Positions 19,097 through 27,208 of a stretch of DNA of 64,000 nucleotides are shown piece after piece. The stretch lies in contig NZ_JAZAQL010000002.1 in the NCBI RefSeq assembly GCF_037081675.1, positions 744,001-808,000 on the forward strand, in the 5' to 3' direction. The notes under the pieces were generated by a model, which was not told the DNA's origin, ran no database searches, and saw only the letters and a program-made list of their open reading frames with translations. Positions within the stretch are counted from its first letter, which is position 1. Each line of letters begins with the position of its first letter. Both the position numbers and the translations under genes were made by a program. This stretch comes from Halorubellus litoreus. GTDB taxonomy: Archaea > Halobacteriota > Halobacteria > Halobacteriales > Natrialbaceae.

Positions 19097-20005
19097 ATGT
19101 CACTCTCCTCGCCAGGACTCACGCGGGTGTCCCAACAACAGATAGGGGCGACTGGCGAAACGTGCCTCGCCGAGGGGCTCTGCGTTCCCGCCGACGTCCT
19201 CACGCACGCGCTCGCTGCGGTCGCAACAGTCCTGTTCGCCGCAGCCGTCCTCCTCGCGCTCTCCCGGCTCCACGACGCAGCCGACGCGCTCGACGCGGAA
19301 CAAGACCGAACGCAGCGCGAGCGCGACGCGTTCGCCGCGTTCGTCGACGCTCTGGCCGGTATCGACAGCGAGAACCCGCGACTCACCGACGGTGGTCCGA
19401 TGACGGTCACCGGCTCGCGTACCGGTCGCCTCCCGGACGTCGTCGACGCCTACCGTCGAACCGTCATGGACGTCCCGCACTACGACGACGAGTACGACGA
19501 CTCGCTCGCCGAACACATGGCCGCCGAGTTCGGCGACGACGTCGCGCTCGCCGTCCAGAACGGCGCCATCCTCTCCCCACAACTGAAGCGGACGCTGCAC
19601 GCGTCCGCGCTGCAAGCCAAACAGCGCCGAGAGCGGTTGCTCGCTGCACTCGACGCGGAACAGGAGTCGTTGTCGTCGTGCACGCGAACGCTCGCCGAGG
19701 TCGACGAGACACTCTCGGGCGTGAACCCGGACCCGGACCCGGACCGGCCGCGAGCGGACCTCATCGCGGACTGGCACGCGATCCAAGCGACTCGCGACAC
19801 GACCGTCTCGCTCTTGGAGTCGCGGCAGGCCGACATCCACGAGCAACGTCACGTCGTCGGGCAAGCCGGTGGGCCGACGACGCTCTACGAGTACGTGTAC
19901 GGCGACCTGCCGTCGAGTTACCCGGTGCTCTCGCTCGGGACGACCGCGGTCGAGGAGACGCGTTCGCTACGACGCCGGGTGTCGCGAGGACTCGTCGAGC
20001 ACTGA
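19097..20005 (+). CDS. Membrane-anchored coiled-coil protein, unknown function
   Basis: A 302-residue protein with one N-terminal transmembrane helix (about residues 38-56, around LAAVATVLFAAAVLLAL) followed by a long, highly charged helical region rich in Glu, Arg and Gln, for example around HASALQAKQRRERLLAALDAEQ, given here only in part. Similar haloarchaea-only families of unknown function exist (possibly DUF7260), but I cannot confirm membership. The cytoplasmic coiled coil suggests a scaffold or regulator. Its promoter region holds the inverted repeat at 19076-19089. Confidence 0.65.
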   Translation: MSLSSPGLTRVSQQQIGATGETCLAEGLCVPADVLTHALAAVATVLFAAAVLLALSRLHDAADALDAEQDRTQRERDAFAAFVDALAGIDSENPRLTDGGPMTVTGSRTGRLPDVVDAYRRTVMDVPHYDDEYDDSLAEHMAAEFGDDVALAVQNGAILSPQLKRTLHASALQAKQRRERLLAALDAEQESLSSCTRTLAEVDETLSGVNPDPDPDRPRADLIADWHAIQATRDTTVSLLESRQADIHEQRHVVGQAGGPTTLYEYVYGDLPSSYPVLSLGTTAVEETRSLRRRVSRGLVEH

Positions 20006-20036
20006 CCGGCGAGGGACCGCAGGAAAGAGCGAGCGT

Positions 20037-20600
20037 TCAGTTCTCAGTCCACTTTATCGAGCAGCCCTGGGACGGCTGCCACTCGAGGTCGACGTCGTCG
20101 CCTGCGAGGACGGCGTCGATGGCTTCGCGGATGTGGAACCGCGACGGTTCGTCGTCGGGGTTGAGTGCGTCGTCGAGTCGGCCGTGGTAGGCGAGCCGGA
20201 ACGTCCCGTCGTCGTTCTCGAAGAGGAACGGGTCGGGCGTGCAGACGGCGCCGTACGCGGACGCGACCGATTGGGATTCGTCGCGGAGGTACGCGTCGTA
20301 CTGGACGCGACCGTCTTCGACGTACTCGACCATCGCGTCGAAGGAGTCGTCGGGGTACTCTTCGGCGTCGTTCGGGTTGATGCCGACGACCGCGACGTCG
20401 TCGTACTCGGCGGCGAGTTCGTTCAGGAGGTCGAACTTCGCTTTCGCGTACGGGCAGTGGTTGCACGTGAACACGACGAGCAGCGCGTCGTTGTCCGCGA
20501 AGTCGTCGAGGCCGTGGGTGTCGCCGTCGGTGCCGCGGAGTTCGAAGTCCGGTGCGACGTCGCCTTCGCCGAGCGTCGAGTCTGACTCCTTCAGGACCAT
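20037..20600 (-). CDS. Peroxiredoxin/thioredoxin-fold protein (AhpC-TSA-like)
   Basis: A 187-residue cytoplasmic thioredoxin-fold protein of the AhpC/TSA-redoxin type. The opening GDVAPDFELRGTDG is followed by VVFTCNHCPYAKA with a CNHC redox pair (Cys 46 and Cys 49), VVGINPNDAEEYPDDSF, and a cis-proline-like VCTPDPFLF. Such proteins reduce peroxides or exchange disulfides; the CxxC rather than a lone peroxidatic cysteine favours thiol exchange. The gene lies just downstream of the two M48-like genes' 3' end and is separated from them by 24 bases on the same strand. Confidence 0.85.
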   Translation of the reverse strand: MVLKESDSTLGEGDVAPDFELRGTDGDTHGLDDFADNDALLVVFTCNHCPYAKAKFDLLNELAAEYDDVAVVGINPNDAEEYPDDSFDAMVEYVEDGRVQYDAYLRDESQSVASAYGAVCTPDPFLFENDDGTFRLAYHGRLDDALNPDDEPSRFHIREAIDAVLAGDDVDLEWQPSQGCSIKWTEN

Positions 20601-20624
20601 GCCCGCTCGTACGTGGGCGTCGGG

Positions 20625-21959
20625 TTAAGAACTGGCGTTCCCGGCGGTCACATCGACGTTCGGTCGGTCCTCGAGGCGGTCGGCGACGTCCTCGAGCGCG
20701 TCGAGGCGCTCCTCGAGGGGGACGCGGTCGGTCGGGCAGTCCGCGAGGACGTCGAGCGTCCCGAGGGCGTCTTCGTTGTCGTCTTCCCGACTGTCCCGTG
20801 CGCGGTCCGCGTCGTCGAGCCTGCGGAGTGCAGCGAGGAGGGTCCTTGCGTCGTCGGCGAGGAGCGCGCCGTGCTCGTCCGCGGCGACGACGTGCGTCGT
20901 CGCGGTCCAGTCCGCGACGCGCGTCGCGACTCGTGCGAGCCCGAACGCGACGGCCGGGACGCCGATGGCGTACGCCGCCGAGAGCAGGTACGGGTCGACG
21001 GGGAGCGACGACGCCAGCGCCCAGACGTGGAGTGCGACGAAGAGGAAGAGGACGACGAGGACCGCGGCGGTCTTGAGCGGGCCGACGACCCAGTACGGGA
21101 GCCGCACCTTGCCGCCCGCACGAGCGTCGTACGCGCGGGTCGTGACCGGCTCCAGCGTGTAGTCGACGCCGTGCGCGAGCGCGCTCGCCCAGAACTGCGG
21201 GACTGCGGCGCGCTCGACGACCCGTGCGACCTCGCGAGCGAGGAGCGCGTCGCGTTCGCGCGGCGAGAGGGCGTCGAGCGCACCGGTCGTGAACGCCACG
21301 ACCGCACGGTGCCCGTCGTCGAACAGGTAGACGGCGGGCGAGTCCACGTCCAGCGTGACGAACTCCAGACGCTCCGGCACGGCCACGTCGAGGGTGCTTC
21401 CGACGTCCGGAACCGACCGTTCGCCCGGTCGGTCCCCCCCTGAAGCCGTCGTCTCGACCGCGAGCGCGTTCACGCGCCGCCACGCAAAGCGCCGAACGGC
21501 GAGCGGGAGTGCGACGAGGACCACGATGCAGAGTGCGACCGTCGGTATCACGGTCTCCGAGACCGAAACCGAGACCCCACCGACCGCGAGACGCCCGCCG
21601 AACGCGGCCTTCGGGGTCAGGAACGCCGGCGCGCTCGCGAGCACCGCGAGCGCGAACGGCACCAACAGGAGTCGGCCACGGTCGAACTCGACGTCCGCCG
21701 GGTCTTTCCCGGGGTCGATCGTGAGTTCGAGCCAGAACGCGAGACAGAGCACGAGCAGTATGGTGAACGTTCCGGTCACGACGAGGAGCGTGAGGGGGCC
21801 GCCCCACGATACCGTCAGGACGGGAACGTACAGGGACGCGAACACCTCGAAGACGACGCTGACCGCGACGGCGTACAGCGCGAGGACGCCGAGGGCGCGA
21901 GACACGGTTCGTGTCGGCGAGTCGTGACGACGGGCCCTCAAGCCACCGGTTCGCACCAT
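20625..21959 (-). CDS. M48-like membrane protein without zinc ligands (paralogue 1)
   Basis: A 444-residue protein built like HtpX/M48 peptidases: several N-terminal transmembrane helices, a peptidase-like core, two further helices, then a charged C-terminus. At the place of the zinc motif HExxH it has REVAR (in ALLAREVARVVERA), and the later E-x-x-x-D ligand segment reads VVAADEHGALL, with valine for glutamate. Family knowledge says both are essential, so I infer no protease activity. The start at the ATG at 21959 is uncertain. It is 52 bases downstream of a clear paralogue on the same strand. Confidence 0.65.
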   Translation of the reverse strand: MVRTGGLRARRHDSPTRTVSRALGVLALYAVAVSVVFEVFASLYVPVLTVSWGGPLTLLVVTGTFTILLVLCLAFWLELTIDPGKDPADVEFDRGRLLLVPFALAVLASAPAFLTPKAAFGGRLAVGGVSVSVSETVIPTVALCIVVLVALPLAVRRFAWRRVNALAVETTASGGDRPGERSVPDVGSTLDVAVPERLEFVTLDVDSPAVYLFDDGHRAVVAFTTGALDALSPRERDALLAREVARVVERAAVPQFWASALAHGVDYTLEPVTTRAYDARAGGKVRLPYWVVGPLKTAAVLVVLFLFVALHVWALASSLPVDPYLLSAAYAIGVPAVAFGLARVATRVADWTATTHVVAADEHGALLADDARTLLAALRRLDDADRARDSREDDNEDALGTLDVLADCPTDRVPLEERLDALEDVADRLEDRPNVDVTAGNASS

Positions 21960-22011
21960 GCGGGCCGACGACGCATCGCTCCGAGCGTGCTCGCGCGCGG
22001 AGCGCCCGGCT

Positions 22012-23274
22012 TCACTGCGTCCTGCTCGGCGCGGCTGCGCTCGCGGACCGACCACGTCGCTCGTCGAGGCGTTCTGCGACGTCGTCGAGCGCGTCGAGGC
22101 GCTCCTCGATGGGGACCCGGTCGGTGGGGAAGTGAACGAGGCCGTCGAACGCGTCGAGCGTGTCCTCGTGGCGGTCGCTCCCGACGGTCGCCGCGTCCTC
22201 GTCGCCGCGGTCGCTGGCGATGGTTGCTGCGTCCTCGCCGGTCGCGTCGGCGTCGTGGAGTTTCCGGAGTGCGGCGGTGAGCGCGTCCGGGTCGTCGGCG
22301 AGGACCGCGCCGTGTTCGTCGGCGGTGATGACGGCGTCGGTCGCGAGGTCGTGGGCGAGCCACCGTGCGGCCTTCGTGAGCCCGAACCCCGCGGCGACCG
22401 TGGCGACGGCGTACGCGAACACGAGCAGGAACGCGTTCACGTGGAGGATGGTTGCGAGTAACGCGATGGGGATGGCGAAGCAGAGGACGAGCGCGAGCAC
22501 CGCGCCGACTATCTTCAGGGGGGCGACGAACCAGTACGGGAGGCGGACCTTCCCGCCGGCCCGTGCCTCGTACTCGGGCGTGGAGATGGGGTCCACGAGG
22601 CGAGCGGCCGCGAACGCGAGCGCGCTCGCCCAGAACGACGCCGCGGCCTCGCGGTCGACGACGCGCGTGAGTTCGCGGGCGACGACGGCCTCGCGCTCCC
22701 GGTCGTCGAGGATTTTGGTCGCGCCGGCGGTGAACCCGAGCAGTGCGCGTCGGCCGTCGTCGACGACGTACACCGCGGGGTCGGGGTCGTCGAGGACGAC
22801 CGTCGAGAGCCGGTCGGGTGCGTGCGCAGTGAACTCGTCGGGGATGCGTGTTCCGTCCGCGTCGTCGGCGACCGCAGTGTCGTCGAGCTCTCGCCACGCG
22901 TACCAGTTGACGACGACGGGGACGGTGACCGCGACCAGTGCGCCGAGCACGACGACGGTCGCTGCGGCCTGTACGGTGCCGAGACCGACGGCGCTGCGGG
23001 CGTCGACGGACCGGACGAGCGGTTCGAGTTCGCTGGCACCCACGAACGCGCCGGCGGCGAGCAGGCAGACGCCGAGCGGGAGGAAGTACAGCTTCCGGTC
23101 CTCGTCCTCGTCGAACTCGAGCGTGACCAGCGCGAGGTACGCCGACGGGACGAGGATGGAGGCCGGATGGATGGTGAGCATCGGAGCCAGGAGGACGGAC
23201 GCGAGGAGGGCGAGCACGGCGAGCACCGTCGCGGCGTAGAGCGCGGCGACGCCGAGGAGGCGAGCGCGGGGCAT
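22012..23274 (-). CDS. M48-like membrane protein without zinc ligands (paralogue 2)
   Basis: A 420-residue paralogue of the next gene downstream; shared segments include FWASALA, EARAGGKVRLPYW, TADEHGA, TDRVPIEERLDALDDVA. Topology again suggests about four N-terminal helices, a cytoplasmic peptidase-like core and two later helices. The HExxH site reads RELTR (in AVVARELTRVVDRE) and the glutamate of the third ligand is replaced by valine or isoleucine. The residual M48 layout with all ligands lost in both copies suggests a retained structural or regulatory role, perhaps binding unfolded membrane proteins. Start at the ATG at 23274. Confidence 0.65.
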   Translation of the reverse strand: MPRARLLGVAALYAATVLAVLALLASVLLAPMLTIHPASILVPSAYLALVTLEFDEDEDRKLYFLPLGVCLLAAGAFVGASELEPLVRSVDARSAVGLGTVQAAATVVVLGALVAVTVPVVVNWYAWRELDDTAVADDADGTRIPDEFTAHAPDRLSTVVLDDPDPAVYVVDDGRRALLGFTAGATKILDDREREAVVARELTRVVDREAAASFWASALAFAAARLVDPISTPEYEARAGGKVRLPYWFVAPLKIVGAVLALVLCFAIPIALLATILHVNAFLLVFAYAVATVAAGFGLTKAARWLAHDLATDAVITADEHGAVLADDPDALTAALRKLHDADATGEDAATIASDRGDEDAATVGSDRHEDTLDAFDGLVHFPTDRVPIEERLDALDDVAERLDERRGRSASAAAPSRTQ

Positions 23275-23388
23275 CGGTTCGGGCGTGCTCCACGACCCAC
23301 CGTGTAACCATCGATATCGCCTCCCGGCGGGGTCGCGTCGACCGGCCGAGCGTCCACGCTTAAGTGGCCTGCCGACTGACGTGCGACC

Positions 23389-23913
23389 ATGCCGACCATC
23401 GACGTATCCGACGAACAGCAGGCGTTCCTGCGCGCGCTCCGTGACGAACTCCAGAACGAGGTCCAGTACGGGTCCGTTCGCGAGCAGGATGCCCTCCAGT
23501 ACCTCATCGATCACTTCGAGGGCGGCGGCGAGCTCGACGTGGACGCGGACGTGGACGTCGACACCGACGCGGTCGCCGACGGCGAGAGCGCGACGAGCGC
23601 GGACGGTGGCGCGGTCGCCGCCGACGCCGACGACGCGAGCACGACCGCGGACGCGAGCGAGGACGCTGGCGCCGACGAGACCGGCGAGGACGCGGAAAGC
23701 GGGTCGAGCAGCAGCGGGCCGACGCCCGACGCGGAGGGCGACGACGACGACCGCCTGAACGCGATGATGAACCTCCTGGACACGCACGACGACAAATGGC
23801 GCGAGGCCTCGAAGGAGGACGCGCGCTACGAGATCGACATGCCGGACGGCACCACCGAGTACGTGCAGACGAAGGACGACGTCCGCGCGCACATCTTCAA
23901 GAACTACGACTGA
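23389..23913 (+). CDS. Acidic protein with Asp/Ser linker, unknown function
   Basis: A 174-residue protein in three parts: an N-terminal helical segment of about 45 residues opening with PTIDVSDEQQAFLRALRDEL, a low-complexity Asp/Ala/Ser/Glu linker (about 46-115), and a C-terminal domain of about 55 residues containing NLLDTHDDKWREA and DMPDGTTEYVQTKDDV. The N-terminus recalls ribbon-helix-helix or other small dimerising domains, but this is weak. Probably cytoplasmic. A TATA-like cttaagtg about 28 bases before the ATG at 23389 supports a leaderless single-gene transcript. Confidence 0.65.
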   Translation: MPTIDVSDEQQAFLRALRDELQNEVQYGSVREQDALQYLIDHFEGGGELDVDADVDVDTDAVADGESATSADGGAVAADADDASTTADASEDAGADETGEDAESGSSSSGPTPDAEGDDDDRLNAMMNLLDTHDDKWREASKEDARYEIDMPDGTTEYVQTKDDVRAHIFKNYD

Positions 23914-24042
23914 CGCTGTCGGCGTCCGCGACGACGCCAATTCCGGCGTCGACGCCCGCACTCGGTCTCCGAGCCGAGGCGTCGTTCCGCGAGTGCCGCC
24001 GGGGAAGAAACCCTTATCCCAGTCCCGGATGGTCGTTCGTGT

Positions 24043-24537
24043 ATGACTGCGAGTGCGCGAGATGCCTTGCTCGAGTCGCTCCTGGAGAACGCCCGGTACA
24101 GTACCGAGGACCTGGCACGGATGACGGGGCTCGACGCGAGCGAGGTCGAAGCAGCGATCGCGGACCTGGAAGCCGACGGTGTCGTCCGCGGGTACCGCCC
24201 GGTCGTCGACTGGGAGTCGACGGACCGCGAGCGCGTTCGCGCGGTCGTCGAGGTGAACGTGGAGCTGGACCGCGAGACGGGGTACGCGGACGTCGCGGAG
24301 CGCCTCGCGGGCTACGACGCCGTCGACACCCTCCGGCTGGTGTCGGGCGACTACGACTTCCACGTCGAGATCCTCGGCGAGTCGATGCGGGACGTCTCCG
24401 CGTTCATCGCGGACGAGGTCGCGCCGCTCCCGGCGGTCACGCAGACCGTCACGCACTACGCGATGACGACGTACAAGGAGAGCGGCGTCGACTTCGGGGA
24501 CGGCGACGACGACGACCGACTGTCGGTGAGTCCCTGA
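24043..24537 (+). CDS. Lrp/AsnC-family transcription regulator
   Basis: A 164-residue Lrp-type regulator. The N-terminal winged HTH runs from about residue 5 to 55 (YSTEDLARMTGLDASEVEAA is the helix-turn-helix), followed by the RAM ligand-binding/oligomerisation domain (VVEVNVELD, DTLRLVSGDYDFHVEI). Family members sense amino acids. The stop codon at 24535-24537 is followed after two bases by the start of an aminotransferase gene, so the two are almost certainly co-transcribed and the regulator probably controls its own operon. A TATA-like aacccttatc lies about 30 bases before the ATG. Confidence 0.92.
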   Translation: MTASARDALLESLLENARYSTEDLARMTGLDASEVEAAIADLEADGVVRGYRPVVDWESTDRERVRAVVEVNVELDRETGYADVAERLAGYDAVDTLRLVSGDYDFHVEILGESMRDVSAFIADEVAPLPAVTQTVTHYAMTTYKESGVDFGDGDDDDRLSVSP

Positions 24538-24539
24538 CC

Positions 24540-25688
24540 ATGGGGATTACTCTCTCCGAGCGCGTGCAGGCGGTGCCGCCGTCGGGTATCCGGAAGTTCT
24601 TCGAGCTGGCGGAGGAGCGCGACGACGTCATCTCGCTGGGGGTCGGCGAACCGGACTTCGCGACGCCGTGGCGCGCGCGAACCGCCGCGGTCGATTCGCT
24701 GGAGCGCGGGCAGACGAGTTACACCGCGAACCGCGGGATGCGCGAGTTGCGGGAGGCGATAAGCGACCACGTGGACGCGAAGTACGACCTCGGGTACGAC
24801 GCCGAGGACGAGATACTCGTCACCGCCGGTGCGAGTGAGGCGGTCGACCTGGCGTTCCGCGCGTTCGTGAACCCCGGGGATACGGTCGCGGTCGCGGAGC
24901 CGGCGTACGTGTCGTACGCGCCCGGCGTGACGTTCGCGGGCGGCGAGGTACTGCCCGTGGCGACGTACGAGCGCGACGAGTTCCGGTTGACGCGTTCGGC
25001 CCTCGAGGATTCGGGTGCCGGCGACGCGGAGGTGCTCGTGATGTGCTTCCCGAACAACCCGACTGGTGCGACGATGCGCGAGCAGCACCTGCGGCCGATC
25101 GCGGAGTTCGCGGTCGAGAACGACCTCACGGTCGTCAGCGACGAGATATACGCCGCGCTCCAGTACGAGCACGACCACACGAGCATCGCGACCCTCCCGG
25201 GGATGCGCGAACGGACCGTGGTCGTGAACGGCTTCTCGAAGGCGTACGCGATGACGGGCCTCCGCCTCGGGTACGTGATGGGGCCGAGCGAGGCCGTGAT
25301 GGGCATGAACCGCATCCACCAGTACGGGATGCTGTCCGCGCCGACGACCGCCCAGCACGCCGCGCTCGAAGCGCTTTCGTCGTGCGACGACGCGGTCGAG
25401 GAGATGACGGCGGCGTACGACCGCCGCCGGAACTTCCTCCTCGCGCGCTTCGACGAACTCGGTATCGAGTGCTTCCGCGCGAAGGGCGCGTTCTACGCGT
25501 TCCCGGAGGTCCCGACCGACCAGACCGGCGACGCGTTCGCCGAGGACCTCCTGAAGGCCGAAGGCGTTGCGGTCGTCCCCGGGAGCGTCTTCGGCGACGG
25601 CGGCGAGGGCCACCTCCGCGTGTCGTACGCGACCGGGCTCGACGACCTCCGGGAGGCGACCGACCGCCTCGAGCGGTTCCTCGACTGA
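24540..25688 (+). CDS. PLP-dependent aminotransferase, class I
   Basis: A 382-residue fold-type I aminotransferase of the aspartate/aromatic subgroup. Key residues visible: GVGEPDF (34-40), YTANRGMRELREA, the N173 in CFPNNPTGA, D201 in VSDEIYA, and the PLP lysine K234 in NGFSKAYAMTGLRLGY. It transfers an amino group between an amino acid and a 2-oxo acid; substrate choice cannot be read from sequence. The ATG at 24540 lies two bases after the Lrp gene, suggesting translational coupling and Lrp control in response to an amino-acid level. Confidence 0.92.
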   Translation: MGITLSERVQAVPPSGIRKFFELAEERDDVISLGVGEPDFATPWRARTAAVDSLERGQTSYTANRGMRELREAISDHVDAKYDLGYDAEDEILVTAGASEAVDLAFRAFVNPGDTVAVAEPAYVSYAPGVTFAGGEVLPVATYERDEFRLTRSALEDSGAGDAEVLVMCFPNNPTGATMREQHLRPIAEFAVENDLTVVSDEIYAALQYEHDHTSIATLPGMRERTVVVNGFSKAYAMTGLRLGYVMGPSEAVMGMNRIHQYGMLSAPTTAQHAALEALSSCDDAVEEMTAAYDRRRNFLLARFDELGIECFRAKGAFYAFPEVPTDQTGDAFAEDLLKAEGVAVVPGSVFGDGGEGHLRVSYATGLDDLREATDRLERFLD

Positions 25689-25766
25689 CCGCGTCGCCGC
25701 CCCGGATACGTGAACCGGTCGCACGCCGCGGGAACCTTCTTGATGTCTCCGGGTGCTTCTCCGCGT

Positions 25767-26981
25767 ATGCAGTACCGCGAGATAGAACCGCCCGACGAGC
25801 GCGTCACCGAGATAGTGCGGTACGCGTTCGACGCCCAGTCCGGGCCGTTCGACCCCGACGAGTTCGACCCGGAGGACGCACCGGAAGCGGTCGGCGGCCA
25901 GCGCGGCCTGTTCGATGGCGACGACCTCCGCGTGGTCTGCGCGCACTACTGGTTCGACGTCGACGTCCGCGGCTCCCCCACGTCCGCTCCGGGCCTCACG
26001 ATGGTCGCGTCGCCGCCCGAACACCGCCGCGGCGGGAACGTCCGCCAGCTCCTCGAGCACTCGCTCGCCGAGTACCGCGAGCGCGGCGACCCGCTCAGCC
26101 TCCTCTGGCCGTTCTCGACGCCGTTCTACGGCCAGTACGGGTGGGCGACGACGAACCGGTACGCGGTCCACGACGTCGACGCGGGCTCGCTGTCGTTCGC
26201 GACCGAGACCGACGCCGCGGACGCCGTCCAGTTCGAGCGCGTCACCGCCGACGACTGGGCCGCCCTCGACGCGGTCGACGACGCGACGTGGACGCAGACG
26301 CTCGCCATCGACCGCGGCGAGGACTTCTGGCGGCACCGGGTCTTCGAGTCCTGGGGCACCGACCCGTACGCCGCGGTCGGCTACCGGGACGGCGACCCGG
26401 TCGCGTACCTCACGTACACCGTCGAGGACGGCGACGACGGCCGTCGCCTGAGCGTCTCGTACTTCGGCGCGGTCGACCACGACGCCCTCCTCGCGGTGTT
26501 GTCGTTCTGTCACGCGCACGACTCGCAGGTCGAGACCGTCCGCCTGAAGACGCCCGTCGACTGGCCGCTCGCGTACGTCGTCGACGACCCCGGCGCGGTC
26601 GAGAGCGACCTCCGGACCGGCCCGATGGGTCGCGTCGTCGACGCCGTCGACGCGCTCGAAGCCGTCCCCGTCGAACCGGGCGTCGACACGGACGTCGTCC
26701 TCGACGTCGCGGACCCGCTCGCCGCGTGGCACGAGGACCCCGTCCGGCTCTCGCTCGGGGACGGCACCGCGACCGCAGAGCGCGCACCTGGAGCGGTCCC
26801 GGACGTCGAACTCGGCGTCGGCGCACTCACCCAGGTCCTCCTCGGGACGCGCACCGCGACCGACCTCGCCCGCACCCGCGACCTCACCGGCCGCGACGAC
26901 GCCGACCCGCCCGAGGGCGTCCTCGGCGCGCTCGACGCGGCGTACCCCGAAACGGACGCGTGCATGCTCCAGTTCTTCTGA
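25767..26981 (+). CDS. Eis-like GNAT N-acetyltransferase
   Basis: A 404-residue protein with the tripartite plan of the Eis family: an N-terminal GNAT domain with the acetyl-CoA loop PPEHRRGGNVRQLL (about residues 87-100), a second degenerate GNAT domain, and a C-terminal sterol-carrier-like domain (from about 310, around DVVLDVADPLAAW) ending in a free carboxylate (MLQFF), which in the family takes part in catalysis. LLWPFSTPFYGQYGW is also typical. Likely acetylates an amine; the substrate is unknown. The ATG at 25767 is preferred over an in-frame upstream start at 25710. Confidence 0.85.
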   Translation: MQYREIEPPDERVTEIVRYAFDAQSGPFDPDEFDPEDAPEAVGGQRGLFDGDDLRVVCAHYWFDVDVRGSPTSAPGLTMVASPPEHRRGGNVRQLLEHSLAEYRERGDPLSLLWPFSTPFYGQYGWATTNRYAVHDVDAGSLSFATETDAADAVQFERVTADDWAALDAVDDATWTQTLAIDRGEDFWRHRVFESWGTDPYAAVGYRDGDPVAYLTYTVEDGDDGRRLSVSYFGAVDHDALLAVLSFCHAHDSQVETVRLKTPVDWPLAYVVDDPGAVESDLRTGPMGRVVDAVDALEAVPVEPGVDTDVVLDVADPLAAWHEDPVRLSLGDGTATAERAPGAVPDVELGVGALTQVLLGTRTATDLARTRDLTGRDDADPPEGVLGALDAAYPETDACMLQFF

Positions 26982-27000
26982 CCGGTCGCGCCCAGGTGGC

Positions 27001-27066
27001 ATCGTCCGGGTATCGTCCGGCTTTCGTCCGAGTAATGTCCGGGTATCGTTCGGGTATCGTTCGAGA
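27001..27066. repeat. 11-base tandem array, six copies
   Basis: Units with consensus atcgtccgggt begin at 27001, 27012, 27023, 27034, 27045 and 27056, exactly 11 bases apart, with one to three substitutions each. The array starts about 20 bases after the stop codon of the acetyltransferase gene and ends about 140 bases before the next start codon. One unit is close to one helical turn. Confidence 0.9.
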
Positions 27067-27208
27067 TATCGTCGCGTCGGCCGCGGCCACGAGAGTCAAG
27101 TAGCCCCTCACCCGTAGACCCATTCGAGTAGATGGATCAGCCCCCGGCCTGCCCCGGGCGCCACCCCACCCCCACGCTGCCTTCGCGGCCGCGAGGTGGT
27201 CGCCCACG

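Noticed and set aside
24456..27002. 850-codon open frame opposite the Lrp, aminotransferase and acetyltransferase genes
   Set aside because: It spans three well-supported genes on the other strand and is a GC-rich shadow.
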